The notes: generated by a model not told the origin, from the letters alone. DNA of 64,000 nucleotides from Sipunculus nudus (GCA_026874595.1 CM049319.1:38575473-38639472), one strand, 5' to 3'; shown: positions 27,842 through 41,200, counted from the stretch's first letter. Numbers and translations are program-made.

Positions 27842-30800
27842 AGCTCAGCTGACTGTAAGTCATCTGAACTATAGCGATCACTCTTTGTCCTTCGGCCGTC
27901 CGGCCATCCAGCAGTCTGTCCGTTAACAAGGCACAAATCGTAACCACTGGACCTGGAATCTTCTAACTTTACATTCAGAGAGGTCCATGAAAAATCTCCT
28001 TGGAAACCTGGAATTAGGTCTCTGTTACCCATATTCTTCAAGCTATGGGGCTACGAAGTACCCCCCAGAATAATGAAAAAATTTGATACAAAAGCTAATA
28101 TCTGAAAAACTAATGCATTGATTACCATGATTCTTTGCATGGATATTAATCATGTAGGGTTTCATCAGTTTCTGCAGACTGGTGGCGCCACCTGTATTTT
28201 TTTTATTTTTTAAGATTTTTTTCCTCAATTTTTGAGACCTCAAAAGATGCCGTCATCTATTAACAGGGCACAAATCTTAATGACTGGACTTAGATTCTTC
28301 TGTCTTGACATGCAGGGAGGTCTATGAAAAGTCTTTTTGGAAACCTGGAATTAAGTCTCTGTTACCCATATTCTTCAAGCTATTGGGCTCCGAAGTACCC
28401 CGCAGAAAAATGAAAAATTTGATACAAAAGCTCAAATATCTGAACAACTAATGCATTGATCACCATGATTCTTTGCATGGATATTGATCATGGAGTGTTT
28501 CATCAGTTTCTGCAGACTGGTAGTGCCACCTGTACTTTTTCGATTTTTTTACGATTTTTTTTCTCTATTTTTGAGACCTCAAAAGATGCCGTCATCTGTT
28601 AAAAAAAATTTGATACAAAAGCTCATATATCTGATCACTAATGCATTGGTCACCATGATTCTTTGCATGGATATTGATCATGGAGTGTTTCATCAGTTTC
28701 TGCAGACTGGTGGCGCCACATGTATTTTATCGATTTTTTTTACGATTTCTTTTCTCTATTTTTGAGACCTCAAAAAAAGCCATCATCTGTTAACAGGGCA
28801 CAAATCGTAACAGCTGGACCTGAAATCTTCTAATTTTACATTCAGAGAGGTCCATGAAAAGCGTTCTTGAAAACCTGGAATTAGGTCTCTGTTACCCATA
28901 TTCTTCAAGCTATGGGGCTCCGAAGTACCACCCCCCCCTAGAATAATAAAAAAAATTGATACAAAAGCTCAAATATCTGAACAACTGATGCATTGGTCAC
29001 CATGATTCTTTGTATGGATATTGATCATGGAGTGTTTCATCAGTTTTTGCAGACTGGTGGCGCCACTTGTATTTTTTCAATTTTTTTAATGATTTTTTTT
29101 CTCTGTTTTTGAGACTTCAAAAATGCCGTCATCTATTAACAGGGCACAAATCGTAACAGCTGGTACTGAAATCTTCTCACTTTACATTCAGAGAGGTCCA
29201 TGAAAAGTCTTCTTGAAAACCTGGAATTAGGTCTCTGTTACCCATATTCTTCAAGCTATGGGGCTCCGAAGTACCCCCCCAGAATAACGAAAAAATTGAT
29301 ACAAAAGCTCAAATATCTGAACAACTGATGCATTGATCACCATGATTCTTTGCATGGATATTGATCATGGAGTGTTTGATCAGTTTCTGCAGACTGGTGG
29401 TGCCACTTGTACTTTGTCAATTTTGTTTAACGATTTTTTTTCTCTATTTTTGAGACCTCAAAAGATGCCGTCATCTGTTAAAAAAAATTTGATACAAAAG
29501 CTCATATATCTGATCAACTAATGCATTGGTCACCATGATTCTTTGCATGGATATTGATCATGGAGTGTTTCATCAGTTTCTGCAGACTGGTGGTGCCACA
29601 AGTATTTTATCGATTTTTTTTACGATTTCTTTTCTCTATTTTTGAGACCTCAAAAGATGCCATCATCTGTTAACAGGGCACAAATCGTAACAGCTGGACC
29701 TGAAATCTTCTAATTTTACATTCAGAGAGGTCCATGAAAAGTGTTCTTGAAAACCTGGAATTAGGTCTCTGTTACCCATATTCTTCAAGCTATGGGGCTC
29801 CGAAGTACCATCCCCCCTAGAATAATAAAAAAAATTGATACAAAAGCTCAAATATCTGAACAACTGATGCATTGGTCACCATGATTCTTTGTATGGATAT
29901 TGATCATGGAGTGTTTCATCAGTTTTTGCAGACTGGTGGCGCCACTTGTATTTTTTCAATTTTTTTTATGATTTTTTTTCTCTATTTTTGAGACTTCAAA
30001 AATGCCGTCATCTATTAACAGGGCACAAATCGTTACAGCTGGTACTGAAATCTTCTCACTTTACATTCAGAGAGGTCCATGAAAAGTCTTCTTGAAAACC
30101 TGGAATTAGGTCTCTGTTACCCATATTCTTCAAGCTATGGGGCTCCGAAGTACCCCCCCAGAATAACGAAAAAATTGATACAAAAGCTCAAATATCTGAA
30201 CAACTGATGCATTGATCACCATGATTCTTTGTATGGATATTGATCATGGAGTGTTTGATCAGTTTCTGCAGACTGGTGGTGCCACCTGTACTTTGTCAAT
30301 TTTGTTTAACGATTTTTTTTCTCTATTTTTGAGACCTCAAAAGATGCCGTCATCTGTTAAAAAAAATTTGATACAAAAGCTCATATATCTGATCAACTAA
30401 TGCATTGGTCACCATGATTCTTTGCATGGATATTGATCATGGAGTGTTTCATCAGTTTCTGCAGACTGGTGGTGCCACATGTATTTTATCGATTTTTTTT
30501 ACGATTTCTTTTCTCTATTTTTGAGACCTCAAAAGATGCCATCATCTGTTAACAGGGCACATATCGTAACAGCTGGACCTGAAATCTTCTAATTTTACAT
30601 TCAGAGAGGTCCATGAAAAGTGTTCTTGAAAACCTGGAATTAGGTCTCTGTTACCCATATTCTTCAAGCTATGGGGCTCCGAAGTACCACCCCCCCCTAG
30701 AATAATAAAAAAAATTGATACAAAAGCTCAAATATCTGAACAACTGATGCATTGGTCACCATGATTCTTTGTATGGATATTGATCATGGAGTGTTTCATC

Positions 30801-33450
30801 AGTTTTTGCAGACTGGAGGCGCCACTTGTATTTTTTCAATTTTTTTAATGATTTTTTTTCTTTATTTTTGAGACTTCAAAAATGCCGTCATCTATTAACA
30901 GGGCACAAATCGTAACAGCTGGTACTGAAATCTTCTCACTTTCCATTCAGAGAGGTCCATGAAAAGTCTTCTTGAAAACCTGGAATTAGGTCTCTGTTAC
31001 CCATATTCTTCAAGCTATGGGGCTCCGAAGTACCCCCCCAGAATAACGAAAAAATTGATACAAAAGCTCAAATATCTGAACAACTGATGCATTGATCACC
31101 ATGATTCTTTGCATGGATATTGATCATGGAGTGTTTGATCAGTTTCTGCAGACTGGAGGTGCCACCTGTACTTTGTCAATTTTGTTTAACGATTTTTTTC
31201 TCTATTTTTGATACCTCAAAAGATGCCGTCATCTGTTAACAGGGTACAAATTGTAACCGCTGGTCTTGGAATCTTATCACTTTACATCCAGAAAGGTCCA
31301 TGAAAAGTCTTCTTGGAAACCAGGAATTAGGTCTCTGTGTCCCATATTCTTCAAGGTATGGGGCTACGAAGTAACCCCCAGATTAATGAAAAATTTGATA
31401 CAAAAGCTCAAATATCTGATCAACTTATGCATTTGTCACCATGATTCTTTGCATGGATATTGATCATGGAGTGTTTCATCAGTTTCTGCAGACTGGTGGC
31501 GCCACATGTATTTTATCGATTTTTTTTACGATTTCTTTTCTCTATTTTTGAGACCTCAAAAGATGCCATCATCTGTTAACAGGGCACAGTCGTAACAGCT
31601 GGACCTGAAATCTTCTAATTTTACATTCAGAGAGGTCCATGAAAAGTGTTCTTGAAAACCTGGAATTAGGTCTCTGTTACCCATACTCTTCAAGCTATGG
31701 GGCTCCGAAGTACCCCCCCCCCCCCAGAATAATAAAAAAAAATTGATACAAAAGCTCAAATATCTGAACAACTGATGCATCGATCACCATGATTCTTTGC
31801 ATGGATACTGATCATGGAGTGTTTCATCAGTTTTTGCAGACTGGTGGCGCCACTTTTATTTTTTTTTTCGATTTTTTTTAATGATTTTTTTTCTCTATTT
31901 TTAAGACTTCAAAAATGCCGTCATCTATTAACAGGGCACAAATCGTAACAGATGGTACTGAAATCTTCTCACTTTGAATTCAGAGAGGTCCTTGAAAAGT
32001 CTTCTTGAAAACCTAGAATTAGGTCTCTGTTACCCCTATTCTTCAAGCTACGGGGCACCGAAGTACCCCCCAGAATAACGAAAAAATTGCTACAAAAGCT
32101 CAAATATCTGAACAACTGATGCATTGATCACCATGATTCTTTGCATGGATATTGATCATGGAGTGTTTCATCAGTTTCTGCAGACTGGTGGCGCCACCTG
32201 TATTTTTTCGATTTTTTACAATTTTTTTTCTCTATTTTTTAGAACCTGCAAAGATGCCGTCATCTGTTAACAGGGCACAAATCATAACATCTGGACCTAG
32301 AATCTTCTTTCTTGACATGTTGGGAGGCCCATGAAAAGTCTCCTTGGAAACCTCAAATTAGGTCTCTGTCACCCATATTGTCTGAGCTATTGGGCTCAGA
32401 AATACCCCCCAGAATAACTAAAAATTTGATACAAAAGCTCTGGTATCTGACCAACTAGTGCATTGATAGGCATTCTTTGCATGCATATGCATCATGGAGT
32501 GTTTCATCAGTTCCTGCAAACTGCTGGTGCCACCCGGCCTCCTTAAAATTTTTACGCATTTTTATCTTTATTTTTGAGACCTTCAAAGATGTGGTTGTCT
32601 GTTAACAGGACACTAATCATAACTATTTGAGCTTGAATCTTCTTTCTCGACATCCTGGGAGGTACATAAAAAACTCCATGGAAACCTGAAATTAGGTCAT
32701 ATTCTCCGACCTATGGGTCTTAGAAGTACCTCCCAGAATAACTAAAAATTTGATACAAAAGCTCCAGTATCTGAACAACTATTGCATAAATCACCCTGAT
32801 TCTTTGCATGCATATTCATCATGGAGTGTTTCATTAGTTCTTGTGAACTGGTGGCACCACCTAAATATTGTAAAACTTTTAACATTTTTTTTCGCTAGGC
32901 CTATTTATGAGACCTTCAACGATGCGGTCGTCCCTTACCAGGCCTCAAATTGTTACCATTGGTCCTAGAATCTTCAAATTGACATCCAGGGAGATCAGTG
33001 AAAAGTCTCCTTGGAAACGTGAAATAAGGTCTCTGTTACTCCTATTTTCTGAGCTATGGGGCTTATAAGCACCCCTCAGAATAATTGGAAATTTGATACC
33101 AAAGTAGAGCACAAATCATTGTCATTGGGCCCAGAATCTTATAACTTGACATCCTGAGAGTTCCTCAAAAGTTCTCCCCAGAAACCTGAAATTGGGTCAC
33201 AGTGACCTATATTCTCAGAGTTTTTGGGTATGTTTAAGCATCCCAGAAATAATGCAAAATACACACAAATTGCCAGATTCCTCATGAAAGGCTGGTTGGA
33301 TTGTCATCAAATTTGTTTTTATGGGTTGGGTCTTGATGAAATTAGCTAATATGCATGAACGATGATGTAACCTATCTTAATTAGTTGTCTGTGCAAGGAC
33401 ATATTATCAACATGTCAGTCGGCTGAGCGTCATGACCCATGGGTCACTTG
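27842..33450 (+). mobile_element. Hairpin-ended element whose internal 340-bp unit is expanded into a tandem array
   Basis: The 5' hairpin starts at 27842, 2-3 bp after the end of the previous element. The 3' end is gtcggctgagcgtcatgaccc with palindrome GACCCATGGGTC (33434-33445) and cacttgtt. Between them are about 15 copies of a 340-bp unit (landmarks caccatgattctttgcatgg, actggtggcgccac, ttaacagggcacaaatcg). The short form of the same element at 17758-18618 has only about two units. No protein-coding capacity is credible. Confidence 0.65.
28461..31097 (+). repeat. Three-copy higher-order tandem repeat, period about 879 bp
   Basis: The landmark caccatgatt falls at 28461, 28651, 28998, 29338, 29531, 29877, 30217, 30410, 30757 and 31097. 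The spacing is 190, 347, 340 | 193, 346, 340 | 193, 347, 340. Each higher-order copy therefore contains one deleted unit (about 191 bp, lost between ctgttaa and aaaaatttgatac) and two full units. The three copies are almost identical over long stretches, implying recent amplification. Confidence 0.85.
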
Positions 33451-33584
33451 TTAAACAAGTTCTCAACTGAGATGGAAAAATCATGACCTTGGCTAGGATC
33501 TTCAAGATCAAATCAGCTGAATTATAGTTGGTCAACTTCAATATATGATTATTATAACCCCTATATCTTTATAAGTGCTGCATT

Positions 33585-34530
33585 TTTTACCTAACCTGTG
33601 AGCTTGTGCGATGGTTTGGCGTCGACCATCCTCTGTTAGTTGTAATCCAAACGTTGACCCATACTATCTCAAAAAAGGTAAAAGCTTGCATCCTCAAAAA
33701 TCAGTCATCTAAAAAACTGTTAGATAGAGCTTATTTTTAGCTAGGCGCATTTACTATGACAGAAAAAAAGCTGAAAAAACTAAAATCTCTGAAACCCTGT
33801 GGCAAAATTGTTTACGTATTTCACAGATATAATCCCAGAAACAATCTCTCTCAAGTTTGTTCCAGATTGAGGATTTTTGGCCGAGTTATAGGAAGCTGAA
33901 CTAAGTAATTCGGTCAAGTAATCACACTGAAGGTACAATCTAAGAAATGGCAGGAGCCAGCATCATCAAATTTTATGCAAATGTTCGTCACATGATTCAC
34001 ATGTGAAACTGAGGTATTGGTGGCACCACTTGCATCAACCATAATATCTCAGGAACAGCAGGAGCTTGCATCACCATATTTTATGCAAAAAAATCATTCA
34101 CATGTCAAATGTTACGGCATTGAGCTTTGTGTAGCCCCACCGGCATTGGCTTAAATTTTACGGGAAACAGCTAGAAAACCTTTAAAAATTTTCTCTGAAA
34201 TTATTCATACAGGTTATTTAATATTTTACAGAAATTATCGAAAAGATGAGCTCTCTTAAGGATCCAGGGGAGGGGTCCAGGGAGTCCAGACCCCCCTTCT
34301 TTGGATCATGGGAGCTTTTTTACTGGGTTGTACCCCTCTTCCTAAATCCTGGATCTGCCCCTGCAAGTTTATCCGAATGGTTTGGATTCTGTTACATTGC
34401 ACCAAAATCATTGTTAGGTGGCCTTTGTTAAAGTTTAATAAAATGATTTTTGCCTTAATTATTGGACCTATAACAATAAAAGGACTGTTAGACACTTCAG
34501 TAAACAAAGCTAGTAGATGCTTGTAGTAAC
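33585..34530 (+). mobile_element. Repeat family C copy, interrupted at 34260-34363
   Basis: It begins acctgtgagcttgtgcgatg (33595 on) with ggcgtcgaccatcctctg. It then follows the body seen at 19165-21360 (aaaaactgttagat, ctctctcaagtttgttcc, caggagcttgcatcacc). The block gctctcttaag..caagtttatccgaatgg is split by the insert at 34260-34363. Confidence 0.45.
34260..34363. mobile_element. Short hAT-like insert (104 bp) inside family C
   Basis: The right end, reverse-complemented, begins CAGGGGCAGATCCAGGATTT. This resembles the CAGGGGCGGATCCAGG termini of widespread non-autonomous hAT-like elements. The left end carries GGATCCAGGGGAGGGG, a near inverted match. It interrupts a family C block. No clear 8-bp duplication was seen. 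Confidence 0.4.
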
Positions 34531-34755
34531 AGAATGTGAGCCCTGTTGATATATAAGCAGAACTGTTCAGGCAATATAAATAACTGGTTTTTTCATATCC
34601 CACTTATGTGTAAGATAAATCCATGAATAAAATAAATCCGTATTCTGATTTTGCTTTCATTAGGCCCCTGTTAATGTTCTACACATTTTGATTTTAAATA
34701 AATCTTATGAATATGTCAAAAATCATTGTAGCCAAAGCCGTTTAGTATGTATAAA

Positions 34756-34910
34756 CAGATTTGGCAACAAGATTCAGTCTGTATCTATAAATAGCTTTGC
34801 AGGCTTCCAAATATTTCAGATTTGGCAACAGGCCAAGTTTCAGTCCATAGCTATTTACAGCTTTGGCAGACTGCAAACTGTATCAGATTTGGGAACAGGC
34901 CAAGTTAAAG
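34756..34910. repeat. Degenerate 61-67 bp tandem repeat
   Basis: Three copies of a unit beginning cagatttggcaacagg (34756, 34817, 34884). A G9 run follows at about 34961-34969. Confidence 0.6.
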
Positions 34911-35044
34911 CAGTAGCCAGTACTAGCCACACCTCGTACATTAGCTACGGTTGACTGCGGGGGGGGGGGCACTGCCTTTGTCAGCTTGGCTTGGTCAGCC
35001 AAGTGTGCCTAACTCAAGAGAAGTTTGATGTATCTGCCTGATAT

Positions 35045-35275
35045 TTTGGAATATTATTGTATCTTCGATATCTATAATTATACGTGTTGGATAGCTTCTC
35101 AGTATACAAGACTTTTGGCGCCACCTAGAACAACTTTTGCCCAGTTAATGTTCCTGCTTATTTCTCAGAAGTGGTTTGAGATATCAGCCTGGAATTGTTC
35201 TTGCCCATACATTTCGTATAGCTTTGTCATATATGAGACTGGTGGCGCCACCTACCATAATTTTTGCCCTGTTTT
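35045..35275 (+). repeat. Family E tandem units (about two copies)
   Basis: Two units share ttctcag..tggtttgagatat and the block gactggtggcgccacctacc. The family is better preserved at 43190-44170 and 59440-60100. Confidence 0.5.
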
Positions 35276-36430
35276 TGTCTCTGCTTGTGTGATTTATCAA
35301 TCAAATTTCTTTGTAAAAAATATTTCTCTAATTCTCTGCGAGCTACCTCAAACGATTTCCTGTCGGCCACATTACCTATAAAATTTGGTCTGGCGAACAC
35401 CAGTGATACTATTATATTTGCATATTCAGTGACACCTATTTTCGGCTCACATATATATGCATACACGGCAGCAGTAGGAGAAAGTATGTTTCCTATTTAA
35501 AGCTCAGTTTTACGCATGGTTATAGTATGTAATATTAGGAAATATATTCATGTCTGGTTAATGCCAATGATTTGAAAATATGACTGTCTTTTGAGCTAAT
35601 GAAAAGCCGTGCAATGTAAACTATGGGTATGAACCCATGTACGTGTGTACCCACGTCTTGTCAAAATAGTCAACAATTCTGTCACAGCGCAATTGCAACG
35701 TGGAATCATTGAAATTTATTTAAGTCAAATTAACGAAGAAAGAGATATGGTTAGACATTTCAGGTTAAAAGTTATGTTATTCATTTTATAGTGCTGTCAT
35801 CATTGATCAAAAATAATCCGTTTAAACGTGGAAGACCTTGTCATAACCAAAGAGTATGCAAAAGAGCACCGTAACCACATGCCTGCGCAGATGCTGCCTT
35901 GTGTTCATTGGTTAAATTTTCGAGTGCATACCCCATATAAGGAACAAGTCAACTGTGTCCTAAGTGACCTTTTGATATTTATTGTTTATAGACTGCAAAG
36001 TTATTAAGGATGGTGAGCCCGGTCTCTCAGTCCATGGCTTTAAGTTAACGTTGTTTGTAACTCTGTTGTATATAACGTGGGAATAACGACAAAATAGCCA
36101 CTTTACTATCGGAAAACTTGAACCCTGCGTAGAACGAAAGCAACCTTGGTTTATGCCCAACTCGACGACATTGACTTATAGTACTTTAGTACACTTGACA
36201 TCTCTTGACCGAAGATGCCATTTGACCCCAAAGTTTTTGCATAAAGGTCAGAGATCTCACCAGTCAGCCATAGTTGAACTATTGTTACATGTATCTGTTT
36301 GTTATGCGCGGGATATTACATAACTTGGCATGTGCTAGGCATTCTAATTCGTGTTAAGTGCAAACCCTGTGCGCTGCTATGGGAACCGCACTGGCTGAAC
36401 TCTGGCGTGTAGAGTCACAGCGCTCGTTGT
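35276..36430. other. No recognised feature
   Basis: Short frames only, with no conserved motif or repeat end that I can identify. Confidence 0.35.
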
Positions 36431-36890
36431 TGTCTAGAATTTTTGGGTCTGTTCATGTGCTATGAGCGCGTGTGTATTGTTGTGTTCTTTGGAGTGGTCG
36501 TGAATATGGAAGTTTCTGGGCTTCGGGTGAAAAAGCTTTAAATAGGGGCTGTGTTTTAGAGACAACAGAGAGAAAAAATACTAGCAGACACGGAAGAGTG
36601 TGACTCTCTTCAATGTTTTTTTTTTTAATTTCCGATAATTGTAGAACTTACAGATCTTCAACGGATTTTATATAGACTTAATATATGGATTGTCTTCAGT
36701 TTGCCTTTGGGATTTTTACAGAATTTCACTTTTGGATTACAACAGATTGTTTTCGAGATCAAATCGGACTTTTCTCTGAGAAGATTTAAATGAAATGTTC
36801 ATCTGGATTATTTGTGTTAAAGGACTCTTGTTGAGCTGTGACGGTAGTATACAGAAATCAAAGCCTAGGATCCGGACACTGTGGTAATGT
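36430..36890 (+). promoter_or_regulatory. Candidate promoter and untranslated first exon (weak)
   Basis: This is non-repetitive DNA between repeat fields. A TATA-like block tttaaatagg lies at 36537-36546, followed about 30 nt later by purine-rich sequence. A possible donor (ctgtg|gtaatg) lies near 36882. No coding frame is present, and a link to any gene, including the LRR gene 19 kb downstream, is unproven. Confidence 0.2.
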
Positions 36891-36896
36891 ACATTT

Positions 36897-38037
36897 TTAG
36901 CGAAATTGTGAGCTTATGCGATGGCGCGGCGTCGTCCGTCAGCCGTCCGTCGTCTGCCGTCCGCCGTCTAAGGTTGGCTGTCCGCCGTCCATGGCTGTAA
37001 GTCAGAAACCGTCGGAGCAAGCAGCTCAAAATTACATGTAAGAATTAGTCACACGTGAAACTTGGTGCCCTTGACACGCAGGGAGGCCCATGAAAAGTCT
37101 CTTTTGAAACCTGAAATAAGGTCTTTGTTACTCATATCCTCCAAGCTATGGGGCTAAGAAGTACCACCCAGAATAATTTAAAATCTGATACAAAAGCTCC
37201 AGTATCTGAACAAGTAATGCATTGATCACCATGGTTCTTTGCATGAATATTGATTATCGTGTGTTTCATTAGTTCCTGCAGACTGGTGGCGCCATCTGAA
37301 TTTTTTCGATTTTTTTTTCTCTCTATTTTTCAGAAAAAAAGATGTGGTCGTCCTTAAAAGGGCACAAATCGTAACCGTTTGACGTAGAATCTTCTTACTT
37401 GACATCCAGGGTGGTCCCTGAAAACTCTCTAATGAAACCTGAAAGTAGGTCTCTGTTACCCATATTCTGTGAGCTATGGGGCTTAAGAATACCTCCCAGA
37501 ATAATTGATAATTTGATACCAAATCTCCAATATCTGAACAATGAATGCATTGATCGACATGATTCTATGCATGCATATTGACCATCGAGTGTTTCATTAG
37601 TTCCTGCAGACTCGTGGCGCCACCTGTAATTTTTTTCGAAATTTTACGCATTTGATATCTCAGTTGACTGAAAGTCATCTGAGCTTTAGTGATCACCCTT
37701 TGTCTGGCCGGCCTGCCTGCTGTTAACAGAGCACAATTCGTAAGCCTAGGATCATGAACCTCCGCATCCTCAAGAGGTCCTCAAAAGTTCTAGTCAGAAA
37801 CTTGAATTTAGGTCACAGTGACCTGTATTCTCTGAGTTAATAAACACCTCAGAATTATTGTAACAAGTACAGAAAAATTACCGGATTTCTCAGGAAAGGC
37901 TGGATGGCCTGTTTTTAAATTTGGTAAGCTTATGGGTCTTGAAGAACTTAAGCTACATTATTTTAATTAGTTGCCTGTGCAAGGACATATTGTCAACATG
38001 TCAGTCGGCTAGGCGTTATGACCCATGGGCACTTGTT
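36897..38037 (+). mobile_element. Composite element: family C start, 340-bp type units, hairpin-family end
   Basis: It starts tagcgaaattgtgagcttat with ggcgcggcgtcgtccgtc and a CCGTC-rich tract (36899-36990). Two or three 340-bp-type units follow (gtggcgccat at 37287, gtggcgccacc at 37615). A hairpin-like 5' motif appears at about 37657 (ctcagttgactgaaagtc). The end is gtcggctaggcgttatgaccc..cacttgttt at 38005-38037. Confidence 0.45.
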
Positions 38038-38639
38038 TAGTACTTGCTTTTACATGTAAACGTCACACATGCACATGAAAAGTAATCAAGAACATTTCAA
38101 ATATTGGTCAAGCATGAAACAGGGCAGCAATATTCCCAATGTACATCCTATTGCACAGGTTCGCATTAGGCCTGCAGGCCCTGTTACATCAAATATGACA
38201 CACCAGTTTGTTTCTTCCATATTCTTGGAGGAGTTTGAAAACTGGATAGCTTGACCTTGATCTTCAAGGTCAAATCTGTGGAAATCTACTACAATTTTGA
38301 AGTACTGAAAATTTTCCCCTCAAATATGGCACACACGTTTTTTTTTTACCAAAATGCTCTTTGAAAAGTTACAAAACTGGTGACCTTGACCAATAGTTTG
38401 TCATTTTTAGGATTTCTTGTGAACATGATAACTTATATTTTTTCCTAAATCTGATCGACAAAATGTTTTAAATAAGTTCTCGGGGAAATCTTGACCTTGA
38501 TCATATTCTTTTCTTGCATAACCTGTATAGACCATTCGTGATTGGATTCAGTCTTCACATATGTGACCTATCACTAAAGGAAGAAACCTGTCAGCTTTGG
38601 TGTAAAAGGGCGTAAGGTCAAGATCACATCTGAAACTAG

Positions 38640-39640
38640 ATATTTCTTGGCACCGCAGGTGCCAAAATATCCCCAGACAATTAATCCCCCCCCCCCCCTT
38701 TAAGAATAGGCCCCCCGTCTTCAGCAACAATTAATATCAGACCACACTCATAGAAAAGGTCACTCTCATAGAATTGGTCATGACCTCTATTTCACTATAC
38801 ATCATCCCCTAACCCATGTCTATGTATATGCATAATATGAAAGAAATCTGTCCATTAGTTTTTGACTTATAATGCTCACAGTACTGTTAAGTGGCAATGA
38901 TGGAGTATTAAACGGCACGAAAACAAGTAAAAGAATAACAGGTGGCGCTATCAGTTTCCGGTACATGACATTACTATCCAAGATCTTCGATCAAGTTGAT
39001 TTTTGGACCAATCCATGCATTCCTTATTGAGATATTAATGATTTTGAGTGATTTTCACCATATATGGCAATATTCAAGGTCAAGGCCACTCTCATAGGAA
39101 AGGTCATGACCCCAGTTAAAAAAAAACATCATCCCATAACCCATATCTATGTATATGCATTATATTAAAGAAATCTGTCCATTAGTTTTTGACTTATAAT
39201 GCTTACAGTACTGTCAAGTAGCAATTTTGGTGGTATTAAACGGCACGAAAACAAGTAAAGAATAATAGGTGGCGCCACGATGCAGTTTCTGGAACACGAC
39301 AACCCTATCCATGATCTTCCATCAACTTGATTTGGGATCAATCCATGCAAGATTTCTTGAGATATTTAAGAATTTGTGTGATTTTCCCCCTAATTTAGGA
39401 CCTATTCAAGGTCAAGGACGCTCTCCTAGTCAAGGTCATGACCTCATTTTAAATAGGCGTCGTCCTCTCACCCATATCTATACATATACCAAGTTTGGTA
39501 AAGATCCGTGAAATATTTTTTGAGTTATCGCGCCAACAAGATTTATATGCGGCGGCGGCGGCGGGACCGGTATGAAAACATAGTATCCCCCGACTTTGTC
39601 TTGGGATACAATTAATCTGAGTTTGCCTTTTAGATGGTAA
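38640..39640. repeat. Family H: three tandem units of about 310-325 bp
   Basis: The landmark (catcatccc..aacccatatctatg) recurs at about 38802, 39127 and 39437. The units share ctgtccattagtttttgac, attaaacggcacgaaaaca and aataggtggcgccac. The right end has a (GGC)n patch (39550-39566) and atcccccgactttgtcttgg. Confidence 0.6.
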
Positions 39641-40018
39641 AATTCCTGGGGTGAATGTTAGGCCAAAGTGTCATGCTATTCATCTGAGCGTCATGACCCA
39701 TGGCTCTGATTACCAAGCGCCAGACAGGGATTAGGCTTTTGTGCATTGTCTGGCTACATTATTGATGCACAAATTGTAAATATTAGTCTGAGAAAATTCA
39801 CACTTCACATGCTGAAAGGTCCTATAGGTTTTCTTTGGTAACACAAAATCAGCCGAATGTTCACATATTGCTGGTAAAAACCTATAAGAATGTCCAGATT
39901 TCTCATCATAGGGCATTGGATATTCATGTAATCTGGTGTGCTAATTGGTGTTAGGGGACTTTAAAAGTTGCAACAAACGGTTATAACCATCTCAAATTTC
40001 TTGATTTTGAAAGATTTT

Positions 40019-41200
40019 GTTAGTCATCTGAGCTATAGCGATCACCCTCTGTCTGTCCGTTCGTCTGTCCGTTAGCCACTCACAAATCGTAACTGCTGGA
40101 CACAGAATCTTTTCACTTTACTTCCAGGGAGGTCCATGAAAAAATTTCCTTGGAAACATGAAATTATGTCTCTGTTACCCATATTCTTCGAGTTATGGGG
40201 CTTTGAAGTACCCCCAAGAATAATGGAAAATGTGATACAAAAGCTCAAGTGTCTGAACAACTAATGCATTGATCACCATGATTGTTTGCATGGATATTGA
40301 TCAAGGAATGTTTTATCAGTTTATGCAGACTGGTGGTGCCACCTGTATTTTTTTTAGATTTTTTCTCGATTTTCCCCCCTTTTTGAGACCTTTAAAGATG
40401 CGGTCATCTGTTAACAGGGCACGTATCGTAATGACTGGACCTGGAATCTTTAAACTTAACATATTAGAAGGTCCTTTAAAAGTCTCCAAGAAAAAAAAAT
40501 AGGTCTCTGTTCCGCATATCCTTTGAATTATGGTGCTTCTAAGTATCCCGCAAAACAATGCAAAAAAAGCTCAATTATCTGATCAACCGATGCATCAATT
40601 ACCATCATTCTTTGCATGCATATTGATCACCTAGTGTTCCGTCATTTCCTGCAGACTGCTGGCGCCATCTACATATTTTCGATTTTTCCCCCTCTATTTT
40701 TGAGACCTTTGAATATGTGGTTATCTGTTAACAAAGCACAAATCGTAATCACTGGACCTAGAATCTTCCAACTTGACATCAAGGGAGGTCTATGAAAAGT
40801 CTCCAAGAAACCAGAAACTAGGTCTCTTTTACCCATATCCTCGAAGCTATTTGGCTCAGAAAATATTAAGGATTTGATACAAAAGCTCCAGATCTGAACA
40901 ATATATGCATTGATCACGATAATTCTTTGCATACATAATCATCATTCAGTATTACATTAGTTCCTGCAGAGTGGTGGGGCTACCTGTACTTTTTCTAATT
41001 TTTACGCATTTTTTTTTCTCTATTTTTTAGACCTTCAAGGATGTGGTCATCTTTAAACAGGACACAAATCGTAACAATTCGACCGAGAAACTTCTAACTT
41101 GACATCCTGGGAGGTCCATGCAGAGTATCCTCTGAAACCTAATTAGGTTTCTGTTTCTCATATCCTAAGAGCTTTGGGGCTCAAAAGTACCTACGCTCTT
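40019..41200 (+). mobile_element. Truncated element with 340-bp type units
   Basis: It starts within the 5' hairpin (agtcatctgagctatagcg), then a CTGTCTGTCCG tract and about three divergent 340-bp units. No 3' palindrome is present before unique sequence begins at about 41200. Confidence 0.5.

Noticed and set aside
28480-28500. CTGATGA plus GAAA near each other in the 340-bp units (minus strand) as a hammerhead
   Set aside because: GAAA precedes CTGATGA directly with no stem II or stem III; the order and pairing of a hammerhead are absent.
29333-30400. Two identical 62-codon frames on the + strand
   Set aside because: Identical because they lie in the amplified 340-bp units; frames break in sibling units and there is no coding signature.
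27842-33450. CRISPR-like array
   Set aside because: Units are 340 bp, continuous and eukaryotic-repeat in nature; there are no short repeats with unique spacers.
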